DNA of 9,403 bases from PGYR01 sp041595255 (GTDB lineage Bacteria; Bacteroidota; Ignavibacteria; Kapaibacteriales; UBA2268). The notes beneath the pieces were generated by a model that was not told the DNA's origin, searched no databases, and saw only the letters and a program-made list of their open reading frames with translations. A program made the translations under genes and the position numbers. The stretch spans positions 1 to 9,403 of the forward strand of contig JBFHKR010000103.1 of the NCBI GenBank assembly GCA_041595255.1, given 5' to 3'. This document shows, in pieces, positions 1 through 7,451 of the stretch. How positions within the stretch are numbered: position 1 is the stretch's first letter; every line of letters begins with the position of its first letter.

Positions 1-135
1 ACACTATACTTTATGGTTGGTATTGGCTACTCAATTTACCACTTGGAAATAGCCGCTATTCCATTCCAAATACTATTCCTACTTGGCTTTGGTACGGTTG
101 GCTTTATGTCTTTACGACACGCCTTTGGTAGATAA
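1..135 (+). CDS. C-terminal fragment of a multi-pass membrane protein
   Basis: Frame 1 is open from the window edge to a TAA at 133-135 and encodes 44 residues, so the 5' part lies outside the window. The fragment is strongly hydrophobic. One membrane segment (FMVGIGYSIY) is followed by a short polar HLE turn, then a second segment (IPFQILFLLGFGTVGF) and a short basic tail ending in LRHAFGR. This helix-turn-helix plus basic tail is a typical end for an inner-membrane protein with a cytoplasmic C-terminus. The pattern of a final helix starting with IPF and ending in SLRH is reminiscent of multi-pass glycosyltransferases, but 44 residues are too few to assign a family and I do not name one. The strong terminator about 30 bases after the stop supports this as a real gene end. 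Confidence 0.7.
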   Translation, partial: TLYFMVGIGYSIYHLEIAAIPFQILFLLGFGTVGFMSLRHAFGR

Positions 136-163
136 CATAGATAATTAATAGAAGATAAAGAAC

Positions 164-197
164 AAAGCAGAATCGTTTCGGTTCTGCTTTTTTTTTT
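164..197 (+). terminator. Intrinsic terminator of the upstream plus-strand gene
   Basis: A 9-bp perfect stem, AAAGCAGAA (164-172) with TTCTGCTTT (182-190), is extended inward by a T-G wobble and two C-G pairs that close a 3-base loop. The RNA continues directly into an uninterrupted T run to 197. It lies 28 bases after the TAA of the partial membrane-protein gene, on the right strand to end that transcript. Confidence 0.9.
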
Positions 198-311
198 GCT
201 ATACCGCTATATTCAACAAAATACTCGTCTAACTAAAGGAAATACACTCCTCAATATAACATTGAGTTGTTCTCAATTAATTAGGATTAACTGAGTCCTA
301 TGTTTATTCAG
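198..311. other. Convergent intergenic spacer with small dyads
   Basis: This stretch lies between two convergent terminators, so neither flanking transcript should cover it. I see no ORF with a ribosome site. Two structures stand out: the alternating hexamer array at 250-277, and a 7-bp imperfect hairpin at 282-300 (TAGGATT pairing with AGTCCTA, including one T-G wobble, with a 5-base loop). The wobble is tolerated only in plus-strand RNA; the minus strand would have a C-A mismatch. No promoter could be assigned with confidence. Confidence 0.5.
250..277. repeat. Alternating hexamer triplet CTCAAT / ATTGAG / CTCAAT
   Basis: CTCAAT occurs at 250-255 and 272-277, and its exact reverse complement ATTGAG at 261-266. 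The three starts are spaced exactly 11 bases apart with 5-base spacers. The middle copy can pair with either flank, giving two mutually exclusive 6-bp hairpins with 5-base loops. The arrangement is visible directly; any function (protein-binding sites on one DNA face, or an RNA switch) is guesswork, and chance is possible in AT-rich DNA. Confidence 0.45.
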
Positions 312-345
312 AAAAAAAAAAGAGACGTAATAAATTACGTCTCTT
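312..345 (-). terminator. Intrinsic terminator of pckA
   Basis: Read on the minus strand, a perfect 11-bp stem (320-330 with 335-345, core AGAGACGTAA / TTACGTCTCT) with a 4-base loop is followed by a run of 9 T (plus-strand A run 312-320). It starts 29 bases after the pckA stop codon. On the plus strand only two T follow the stem, so it works as a terminator in the minus direction only. Confidence 0.92.
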
Positions 346-374
346 AAAATCTAAGTGTTACTATAAACTAAAAC

Positions 375-2012
375 TTATACTTTAGGTCCAGCTTCAATTA
401 CACTATTAGTAACTCCATCTTCGAACTTAGCAAAGTTCTCTATATACTTTTGTGCTAAACCTTTATAAGAAGTCATATATTCATTTTCATCTGTCCAAGA
501 TTTCATAGGATTCAAAACTTCAGCAGGTACATTTGGACATGTCTCTGGTATCTCAAATCCGAAAACCGGGTCAACTCTAAATTTAACATCATCCAAATCA
601 CCGTTAAGAGCTGCATTTAGTACATTTCTAGTGTGTTTTATACTAATACGAGAACCAACTCCATACTTACCACCTACCCAGCCAGTATTTACTAACCAGC
701 AATTAGAGCCGTGTTGTTCCATTTTTTCTTTTAGCAAGTTAGCGTAATAGAATGGATGATGAACTAAGAATGGTGCTCCAAAACAAGCAGAGAATGCTAA
801 TTTTGGTTCTTTACCGATACCTTTTTCAGTTCCAGCTATTTTAGAAGTATAACCACTAATAAAGTGATATTGTGCTTGATCTGAATTCAATCTAGCTATT
901 GGGGGTAATACACCCGTAGCATCGCAAGTCAAAAAGATCACATTTTTGGGGTGTGCAGACGTTCTCTTGTCAGCCAAGGCATTAGGAATCATTTCTAGAG
1001 GATAAGAAGCTCTGGTGTTTTCAGTAAGAGAATCATTATCTAAATCAACTTTTCTTGTTATTGGGTCAACAACAACATTTTCTAGTACAGTACCAAATCG
1101 GCGAGTTGTTTCGTAGATTTCCGGCTCACTCTCTTCACTCAATCTAATAACTTTAGCATAACAACCACCTTCATAGTTGAAAATACCATTTTTAGACCAA
1201 CCATGTTCATCATCCCCTATTAGATTTCTATTAGGATCAGCTGAAAGAGTAGTTTTACCTGTACCCGATAAACCGAAGAATAAGGCAGCGTCACCTTCTT
1301 TACCGACATTAGCAGAGCAGTGCATAGACATTACGTTTTCTAATGGCTTGTAATAGTTCATAACCGTAAAGAAAGTCTTTTTAGTTTCACCAGCATAATT
1401 AGTACCAGCAACTAAAGCTATTCTGTCTTTGAAGTTCAGTGCAATAGCAGTTTCACTTCTAGTATGGTCAACTTCTGGATTACATTGGAAACCAGGAACT
1501 GCAATAAGGGTAAACTGTGGTTTATGATTCTTAAACTCTTCTTTAGAAGCTAAGTTTATAAACATATTCTGTACGAATAGGTTTTGCCAAGCATTCTCTG
1601 TAATTATTCTGATAGGAATGCGAAAATCAGGGTCAGCCCCAACAAAAGCATCCATAACGAATACATCTTTACCTTGTAGGTAAGAGCGTACTTTATTTAG
1701 TATACTATCGAAATTCTCTGGAGACATCTCTGCATTATTGTCCCACCAAACGTGTCCTTCTGAAGTATCTTCTCTAACTATATATTTATCATTCGCAGAG
1801 CGCGCTGTATGCTTACCAGTAGTTACTGCTAATGGCCCACCTTCTGCTACTAAACCTTCACCTCTGTGAATGGCTTCTTCGTAAAGTGAAGCTGCTGGTA
1901 AATTCCAGTAAACATTGCCTAAATTGAATAGCCCGTGATTTTCTAATCCGTGCTTCGATTTAAGTGCGTCTGCTTGGTTGATAGCTGGAGAGTACTTATT
2001 ATCTTTTGACAT
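375..2012 (-). CDS. pckA: Phosphoenolpyruvate carboxykinase (ATP)
   Basis: This is the cytosolic enzyme of EC 4.1.1.49, which converts oxaloacetate and ATP to PEP, CO2 and ADP, the committed step of gluconeogenesis from TCA-cycle intermediates. The 545 residues match the usual 520-550 of the ATP-type family. All hallmark sites are present: the substrate arginine R71 in TARSANDKY, K211/K212 and H231 (metal ligands, in AGETKK and MHCSANVG), the P-loop GLSGTGKTT at 247-255 with K253, the second kinase/metal motif LIGDDEHGW at 264-272, and TENTR with R334. Around R71 the common TGRSPKDKY appears as TARSANDKY, a mild variation. The start ATG is chosen because AGGA lies 5 bases upstream and homology begins soon after. 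A terminator follows the stop, and a promoter-like site lies in the 120-base gap behind the S8 peptidase gene, so it may be expressed alone or as the last gene of that unit. Confidence 0.98.
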   Translation of the reverse strand: MSKDNKYSPAINQADALKSKHGLENHGLFNLGNVYWNLPAASLYEEAIHRGEGLVAEGGPLAVTTGKHTARSANDKYIVREDTSEGHVWWDNNAEMSPENFDSILNKVRSYLQGKDVFVMDAFVGADPDFRIPIRIITENAWQNLFVQNMFINLASKEEFKNHKPQFTLIAVPGFQCNPEVDHTRSETAIALNFKDRIALVAGTNYAGETKKTFFTVMNYYKPLENVMSMHCSANVGKEGDAALFFGLSGTGKTTLSADPNRNLIGDDEHGWSKNGIFNYEGGCYAKVIRLSEESEPEIYETTRRFGTVLENVVVDPITRKVDLDNDSLTENTRASYPLEMIPNALADKRTSAHPKNVIFLTCDATGVLPPIARLNSDQAQYHFISGYTSKIAGTEKGIGKEPKLAFSACFGAPFLVHHPFYYANLLKEKMEQHGSNCWLVNTGWVGGKYGVGSRISIKHTRNVLNAALNGDLDDVKFRVDPVFGFEIPETCPNVPAEVLNPMKSWTDENEYMTSYKGLAQKYIENFAKFEDGVTNSVIEAGPKV

Positions 2013-2017
2013 GATTT

Positions 2018-2021
2018 TCCT
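2018..2021 (-). promoter_or_regulatory. Ribosome binding site of pckA
   Basis: On the minus strand AGGA (within ACAGGAAAATC) lies 5 bases before the pckA ATG at 2012. It is the clearest Shine-Dalgarno match of the named genes in this window and supports this start. Confidence 0.6.
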
Positions 2022-2028
2022 GTAAGTT

Positions 2029-2034
2029 ATTATA
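2029..2034 (-). promoter_or_regulatory. Candidate -10 box of pckA (TATAAT)
   Basis: The minus strand has a perfect TATAAT 16 bases before the pckA ATG. A start about 7 bases downstream would give a leader of roughly 10 bases that includes little more than the ribosome site. No good TTGACA-like -35 is seen at 16-18 bases upstream; the place is filled by a dyad (2035-2051). An activator-dependent promoter is one reading and a chance match in AT-rich DNA is the other. Confidence 0.35.
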
Positions 2035-2051
2035 TCAAATTATTGATTTGA
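2035..2051. promoter_or_regulatory. Perfect 6-bp dyad next to the pckA -10 box
   Basis: TCAAAT (2035-2040) and ATTTGA (2046-2051) form a perfect inverted repeat with a 5-base centre, directly abutting the candidate TATAAT on its upstream side. The size and position are those of a dimeric regulator's operator. The regulator is unknown. Confidence 0.35.
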
Positions 2052-2132
2052 AAATAGTTAAAATCGTGAATACAAAATTGCTTATTTTTTAAGTAATATT
2101 CAAATATGATAGGTCTATATGTTTATAAATAA

Positions 2133-5100
2133 TTAATCAATTATCATGAACTTTTTTAGGTTAGAATTCTTCAATTCAGTGTTATTAGATTCATTCGAGA
2201 AATCAGGGTTACTACCCTCAATTGTGAAGTAATAGACTCCAGCTTTTAGTTTATTACCATTGTTATCAATCAAATTCCAACTTGCTCCACCATCTCCATC
2301 AAATTCATTGATAGATTGCAAATATTCACCCTTGTTATTATATATTGATATGGTAGCTTTGGATGTCAAATTTGCAAATGTGATAAAGTTATTTATACTT
2401 AATTTTAATGGTTGAGGGTAAGCATAAGCTTCTTCTAGTTCATCTTTGAAATACGTAAATTGAAGTACACTACCTGCTTCTTTTGTCATTTTCTTACCAT
2501 CTACCGATAATATATTGACAGAAGCAGAAAGTGTATATTTGAAACCAACAGCGTTTTTAGTAAATGCATCCGTTTCTATTGTTATTACTTTAGGTTCATT
2601 GCTTCTAACAATTGATAGTATATTACCAACTGGGGAAAATTCATAATTTGCTTTATCAAGAGCGGTTTCATCTACTTCTTCTGAGAATTTAACTATTAAT
2701 TTATTTCCAACTCTTTCTCCAGATACGAAATACAATTCTTGTTCCTCGCCTTCATAGTCTGATTGTAGATTATAAGATGTAGCATTAATCCTCTGTCTAT
2801 AATAATCTTCTAACTCAGGTATTACTAGTGTATAAGCGCCTGCAAATATAGGTTCATTAAAAAATATTCGTAATTTTTTATCTTGTGAAGAGATCACATT
2901 ATTCGGAACAAAAGTACTAGACTCATTTGTAAGATTAAATCTACGAGGTTCTAGCTCATAATCAGGCATTCTAGTATCATATTCAATTTCAATAGTTCTA
3001 GAGTTTACAAAATTCAAATCAACTATTTTAGCCATTGGGTGTGTATAGCAACTAACCAAATTAGAAGCATTATTACTTAAAGTTCCGTCATTTGCTTTAG
3101 ATATAATAAAGAAATCATACCAAGTAAGATTTTCTAAGGTATCTAATAATAAATTATTGAATTGAGTTTCTGCATATAAAACGCCTTGACCAGTATTCTG
3201 ATCCAATAATCTGTATATCTGATACGAATCAGCATTTGGTGCTCTATCCCAATCGAGTTTAACACTATTTTCATTTATAGGTCTTCCCCTGAAATTCGCT
3301 GGAGCAGAAACAATTAGTTCGTTATCAGTAATCTCAAAGAATTGTGTTCCAAAAAAAGTATTAAAAGCCATTTCATTTCGTCCGTTCCCATCAAAATCAT
3401 GTACTATGGCTGAATTAGATAGGGCAAAAGAATAATGCCATAGAGGAGTAACTGACTCATTAGAATATTTGAAAACATACAAATCTGGGAATGTTGAGAT
3501 AATAATTTCGTCACCAGGTGTATTATCTAAATTACCACAAGATACACCATTCTTATAGGCATTGCTTGCGAAATTGACAACACCAAGTTTGACACCAGAG
3601 AAAAGCTCTTCCCAAATGACCTTGAACTCATTATTGTTATAATCCCATAGTTGAGCTGTCCATAAAAGCTCTTTTCCACCATTGTTATTAAATGCTTTTT
3701 GTACTCCTGCATTAAGTACAAGAAATTCAGAAATACCGTCATTGTCAATATCGGCAGCGCATAAGTGTTGACTAGAATTACTGATAGCAAGCAATGATTC
3801 GAATTCTTTAACAAATTCATTATTCTTATATTCGTAAATAAATAATCTACCATTAGAATTTGTAAATATTAACTCCATTTCAGGGTCTTCATCTACATTA
3901 GCAAATATAGAGGTCATAGCATTATCAAATCTACCGTATTCTGAGGGCATTACTATACTATTTTTCTTAATATATTTACCATTTTCATATTTTATAACAA
4001 AATAGGAACTGTCGTCATGAGCAATTATCTCCTCACGGCCATCCTGATCTAAATCTACAAATTGACTAGGCCAAACTATGTTAAAGTCTTCTTTATATAT
4101 GATATTCCCAAATTTTTTATCCCCAACTTCTTCAAACAATACTAACTCACCATTCCCCGAAGTCAATATTTCCTTTACCCCATCTCCATCACTATCTCCG
4201 TATCCCTCTATTATACGAGGATAATCAAGAGAATCAGTTTTAATTAACTTACCTTCTTTATATTCGAAAAAAGAAGTTCCAATGAAATTTACTCCACTTA
4301 ACTTAGTTGAAGCAAAAGTTTGATTTGCTTCATCATAAAGTCCATTATACAAATAACTATTCTCTATTCTATAAGGCTTAGATCTAAATGCAGAAGTACT
4401 AATGTTTTTCTTTATTTCTGGAAACCAACCTTCTTTCTTAATTGTATCTGTAGCACTTACAAAAAAAGCTTTATAAGTATATTTCTCACCAGCTATTAGA
4501 TTATCAACAATAACGGCATGATCCAAACTGCTCTGAATTACTTCAGAAAAAGTATTTATGAATTCACCTGTTTCGTTGTAAACTTCGACATAGAACAATG
4601 AGTTATATAAAGTAGAAGCTGTGACCATAACTTTTTGAATATCAGCATCATATATTCTAACTGCTTTAGGTTCTGCTGTAAATTTATTTTTTGTGAAAAT
4701 ACTTTGTGTATAAGCTCTAAAGTAAAATCTATGTTCATAAGTACTATTGTTTAATAAATCTACTTTCAAACGTACCGTATAAATTGAATCTTTGAACAAA
4801 GACTTACTCAACATAGCAATTGTATCATTTACAACTTGATCATACATTCTATCTGAGGCAATTATCCACTCGGTAAACGGTTCTTCAGAGCGGAAATCAG
4901 CTTGATTAAATGGGCTTATACCTTTTCTAATATATAAGCTATAGCTTCTCATAAGAGGATGCGATACTGTACCTATTATAGCTAATGAATCATTTACTGA
5001 TATATCGACGGCAGCATCATTTTCGGGATAAGTTATTGAAATGGTTCCTTTTGACTTACTATCCAAAGCTCTTTTAATATCTAGAATACCTTTACCATAA

Positions 5101-6392
5101 AAAGGATCCCAACCTGGAAATTCATTATCATCGGCAGATGAACTTTCAAGTATGAATTTGATTTCAGCAGGCTTGAGATTAGGATTTTGTTCTAATAAAA
5201 GTGCTACTGTTGCAGTTACATGAGGTGCAGCTACTGAAGTCCCAGATTTAGCTGAGTATTGATTATTAGGGCTTAAGGAGGGTACTGATTGACCTGGCGC
5301 TAATATATCAACTCTATTTCCATAATTAGAAACACTCGATTTATAATATCTCTCAGTGATTCCACCTACTGATATAACCTCTTCGAAGTCAGAAGGATAA
5401 TGCTTTCTATACCAATTATTATTTCCTGAAGACCCCACCATAGTTACACCGTTTGCATAAGCAAATTTGATGACATCATGCAAAAGAGGGGAATAATACT
5501 CTTCGCCAAAACTAAAATTTAATACATTTGCACCATTTACAACGGCGTAAAGAATTGCAGCAGCAATATCATCAGATTCACCTGCTCCACTTATGTCAAA
5601 TGCTCTGAGTGACATTATCTTCGAATCATAAGCAATACCAGCAATTCCCAAATTATTATTAAGCCTAGCTGAAATGATTCCAGACATACTTGTACCATGT
5701 GACTCCTCATCATACGGGATAGGGTCAGGGTCTATGTCATCTCCTAGATTTCTAGAAGATACATTAACAAAATCATAACCTATAACATCATCTACATATC
5801 CATTACCATCATTATCAATGAAATCAAAATCACCCGAAACTCCATTTCTAACTTCAGTAGATGGCCATGCGTCCAATCTACCATTACCATTTAGATCTTC
5901 TTTTTCATTCACCCACATCTGACCTTGTATATCTTCATGGTCAAAATCTAAACCCGTATCTACAATTCCTACTATAATTCCTTTTCCAGTTGCTCTATCC
6001 CATACATTTCTTATATCTAGATACTGTAAATTCCATTGAGTTGAGAATCTAGGATCATTTGGAATAGGAGAAGTTTCAATTCTATATTTATAATTGGGAG
6101 CTATACTCTCGAAATAATCAGAAGAAACTAAACTTGCAATATCATTTATTTCTGTTTCTAAAAGATAATAATCCTGTAACTCCTCTAACCCAATAATATT
6201 ATTGCTATTAACTTTATTAAGTTTTGAAGATCTAATTTGAGCAAATAAAGGCTTTAATTTTAATTGATTCTGTATTTGATTATTCTTCGGATTTGATTTT
6301 AGTTTTACTATATACTCTACAGAATGTAGATTAGGAGCCGTAAATACAGCTAGCATAAATAGTGCTAAAGTTATAACATTTCTTTTGGTCAT
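2133..6392 (-). CDS. Secreted S8 (subtilisin-like) peptidase with FG-GAP repeats and C-terminal FlgD-like sorting domain
   Basis: A 1419-residue exported serine protease. Residues 1-24 are a signal peptide (MTKRN, then a hydrophobic core), and about 25-105 look like an inhibitor I9-type propeptide. The subtilase domain spans about 115-445 with catalytic D145 (GIVDTG), H232 (SHGTS), oxyanion N324 (SSGN) and S386 (SGTSVAAPH). It carries an acidic insert of calcium-loop style (DLNGNG at 166-171, DNDGNGYVDD at 193-202). Two Ig/FN3-like regions follow (about 450-565 and 570-665), then six FG-GAP/VCBS-like DxDxDG-type segments (near 733, 780, 832, 881, 954 and 999) that suggest a beta-propeller. 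An FN3 domain (about 1028-1115), two Ig-like beta-sandwich regions (about 1120-1190 and 1220-1315) and a FlgD-like/T9SS type A tail (about 1322-1419) complete the protein. Export by Sec and then T9SS, with surface anchoring or release, is inferred. The ATG overlaps the arginase stop in ATGA, so coupled translation is likely. The exact substrate is unknown. Confidence 0.93.
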   Translation of the reverse strand: MTKRNVITLALFMLAVFTAPNLHSVEYIVKLKSNPKNNQIQNQLKLKPLFAQIRSSKLNKVNSNNIIGLEELQDYYLLETEINDIASLVSSDYFESIAPNYKYRIETSPIPNDPRFSTQWNLQYLDIRNVWDRATGKGIIVGIVDTGLDFDHEDIQGQMWVNEKEDLNGNGRLDAWPSTEVRNGVSGDFDFIDNDGNGYVDDVIGYDFVNVSSRNLGDDIDPDPIPYDEESHGTSMSGIISARLNNNLGIAGIAYDSKIMSLRAFDISGAGESDDIAAAILYAVVNGANVLNFSFGEEYYSPLLHDVIKFAYANGVTMVGSSGNNNWYRKHYPSDFEEVISVGGITERYYKSSVSNYGNRVDILAPGQSVPSLSPNNQYSAKSGTSVAAPHVTATVALLLEQNPNLKPAEIKFILESSSADDNEFPGWDPFYGKGILDIKRALDSKSKGTISITYPENDAAVDISVNDSLAIIGTVSHPLMRSYSLYIRKGISPFNQADFRSEEPFTEWIIASDRMYDQVVNDTIAMLSKSLFKDSIYTVRLKVDLLNNSTYEHRFYFRAYTQSIFTKNKFTAEPKAVRIYDADIQKVMVTASTLYNSLFYVEVYNETGEFINTFSEVIQSSLDHAVIVDNLIAGEKYTYKAFFVSATDTIKKEGWFPEIKKNISTSAFRSKPYRIENSYLYNGLYDEANQTFASTKLSGVNFIGTSFFEYKEGKLIKTDSLDYPRIIEGYGDSDGDGVKEILTSGNGELVLFEEVGDKKFGNIIYKEDFNIVWPSQFVDLDQDGREEIIAHDDSSYFVIKYENGKYIKKNSIVMPSEYGRFDNAMTSIFANVDEDPEMELIFTNSNGRLFIYEYKNNEFVKEFESLLAISNSSQHLCAADIDNDGISEFLVLNAGVQKAFNNNGGKELLWTAQLWDYNNNEFKVIWEELFSGVKLGVVNFASNAYKNGVSCGNLDNTPGDEIIISTFPDLYVFKYSNESVTPLWHYSFALSNSAIVHDFDGNGRNEMAFNTFFGTQFFEITDNELIVSAPANFRGRPINENSVKLDWDRAPNADSYQIYRLLDQNTGQGVLYAETQFNNLLLDTLENLTWYDFFIISKANDGTLSNNASNLVSCYTHPMAKIVDLNFVNSRTIEIEYDTRMPDYELEPRRFNLTNESSTFVPNNVISSQDKKLRIFFNEPIFAGAYTLVIPELEDYYRQRINATSYNLQSDYEGEEQELYFVSGERVGNKLIVKFSEEVDETALDKANYEFSPVGNILSIVRSNEPKVITIETDAFTKNAVGFKYTLSASVNILSVDGKKMTKEAGSVLQFTYFKDELEEAYAYPQPLKLSINNFITFANLTSKATISIYNNKGEYLQSINEFDGDGGASWNLIDNNGNKLKAGVYYFTIEGSNPDFSNESNNTELKNSNLKKFMIID

Positions 6393-7339
6393 TCTTTATT
6401 AATTATGTGAATAATATCTTCTAATATTACTAACGAAATTTCTGCCATTCTGTTCTTATTATCTAATAATGGGTTGATTTCACAAAGTTCTAATGCTTTT
6501 ATTCTTTCATCTTTTAATAAGTTTGAAACTATTTCTATTACTTCATTGGGAGTTAGACCATCTTTAACTGGTGTTCCAGTTCCATAAGAAGTTAAATCGG
6601 GATCCATCGAATCAACGTCTAACGAGATATAAATAGTATCACATTCATTTAAATAAGTGAGAGTTTCATTAACAATTGATTTAGTACCATTATTACGAAC
6701 TTCATTTACTAAAATTTTTTTGACATTAAATTCATCAATTAGAGATAATTCTTCCATTTCAGAACTTCTAAGCCCTATAAATACTAAATCTTCAGGATTC
6801 ATTTTAGGGTTTAAAGCAAATAAGTTTTTACATTTTTCCCAATATTCAAGGGTTTTATCAATAACTTCATTCCGAGCATGTTTTCTATTATCAATCCCCA
6901 TCGACATAGCTAATGGCATACCGTGCACATTACCTGAAGGTGTTGTATAAGGAGTGTGCATATCAGAATGTGCATCTATCCAAATCACGCCAATTCGTTT
7001 ATCAGGATAAGCCTTTTTTAGGCCAGCTATTGTACCTGCAGCAGAAGAATGATCTCCGCTTATAACTAGTGGGAATTTGTTCTCTCTTAAAGTATTGTAA
7101 ACTTCTTCACCAAGAACTGTTAGTCTATTATAGATTTGCTTCAATCTGATAGCATGAGGCATTTCTATTTCTTTAAATAATTTTTTATTGTTTTTTGTCA
7201 GGGTGACAACTTCATTGTCATAGAATAGTTTTGATTTTTTATTTATTGCCGCTATTCGTAGGGCTTCTATACCTAAACTTGATCCTCTGGTTCCTGCACC
7301 AAGTTCAGATGGGTTCTCGATTATCCTAAAACTTTTCAT
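6389..7339 (-). CDS. Arginase-family ureohydrolase (probable arginase)
   Basis: Arginase hydrolyses L-arginine to L-ornithine and urea with a binuclear manganese centre in the cytosol (EC 3.5.3.1). The 316 residues fit the family's usual size. All metal ligands are present: H97 (SGDHS), D122, H124 and D126 (IDAHSD), D241 and D243 (SLDVDSMDP). The arginase-type loop SGNVHGMPL (135-143, catalytic-type H139), GTGTPV (253-258) and E287 in LCEINP favour arginase over agmatinase. One oddity is that the usual IGLRDxD segment reads IGLRSSE (188-194), so the two aspartates that help hold the substrate's amino group are S192 and E194. Substrate preference is therefore less sure than the fold. No strong ribosome site is seen before the ATG. 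The stop overlaps the downstream protease start by 4 bases, which places both in one transcript. The symbol rocF is used for bacterial arginases but is not assigned here. Confidence 0.9.
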   Translation of the reverse strand: MKSFRIIENPSELGAGTRGSSLGIEALRIAAINKKSKLFYDNEVVTLTKNNKKLFKEIEMPHAIRLKQIYNRLTVLGEEVYNTLRENKFPLVISGDHSSAAGTIAGLKKAYPDKRIGVIWIDAHSDMHTPYTTPSGNVHGMPLAMSMGIDNRKHARNEVIDKTLEYWEKCKNLFALNPKMNPEDLVFIGLRSSEMEELSLIDEFNVKKILVNEVRNNGTKSIVNETLTYLNECDTIYISLDVDSMDPDLTSYGTGTPVKDGLTPNEVIEIVSNLLKDERIKALELCEINPLLDNKNRMAEISLVILEDIIHIINKE

Positions 7340-7369
7340 ATATATTAGTTAATTTTATTTGTGAGTAAG

Positions 7370-7377
7370 CAAAAATA
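7370..7377 (-). promoter_or_regulatory. Candidate Bacteroidetes-type -7 element of the arginase-protease transcript
   Basis: On the minus strand TATTTTTG fits the Bacteroidetes TAnnTTTG consensus and lies 30 bases before the arginase ATG. A matching upstream TTTG element about 20 bases further was not found, so this is weak. It abuts the dyad at 7379-7396. Confidence 0.22.
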
Positions 7378-7378
7378 G

Positions 7379-7396
7379 AAAATGGATAGCCATTTT
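7379..7396. promoter_or_regulatory. Perfect 7-bp dyad upstream of the arginase gene
   Basis: AAAATGG (7379-7385) and CCATTTT (7390-7396) form a perfect inverted repeat with a 4-base centre. It lies 40 bases upstream of the arginase ATG and next to the candidate -7 element, so an operator is plausible. Neither strand has a long uninterrupted T run after it, so it is a poor terminator. Confidence 0.35.
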
Positions 7397-7451
7397 AAAA
7401 ATATGTTGATTCATTATTCATATTTCTTACGAAATTTTACATCAAATTTAA

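Noticed and set aside
250..277. CRISPR-like short repeats
   Set aside because: The units are only 6 bases, alternate in orientation, and there are no spacers of CRISPR length or cas genes.
320..345. Hairpin as a bidirectional terminator
   Set aside because: On the plus strand only two T follow the stem before AAAA, so terminator activity is supported in the minus direction only.
2080..2096. Possible terminator between the S8 gene and pckA
   Set aside because: The minus-strand CTTA-AAAAA-TAAG structure has only a 4-bp AT-rich stem and no following T run.
3527..3853. 108-codon minus-strand ORF inside the S8 peptidase gene
   Set aside because: It lies wholly within the propeller-coding region in another frame; the product is hydrophobic low-complexity sequence with no recognisable domain.
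4556..4738. 60-codon minus-strand ORF inside the S8 peptidase gene
   Set aside because: It overlaps a real coding frame completely, has no ribosome site, and its composition is that of an out-of-frame AT-rich read.
6657..6950. 97-codon plus-strand ORF opposite the arginase gene
   Set aside because: It is antisense to a gene with all family motifs intact; the product has no recognisable motif.
7379..7396. Dyad as a terminator
   Set aside because: The stem is short and the following T run is only 4 bases on each strand, and no gene ends nearby on either strand.
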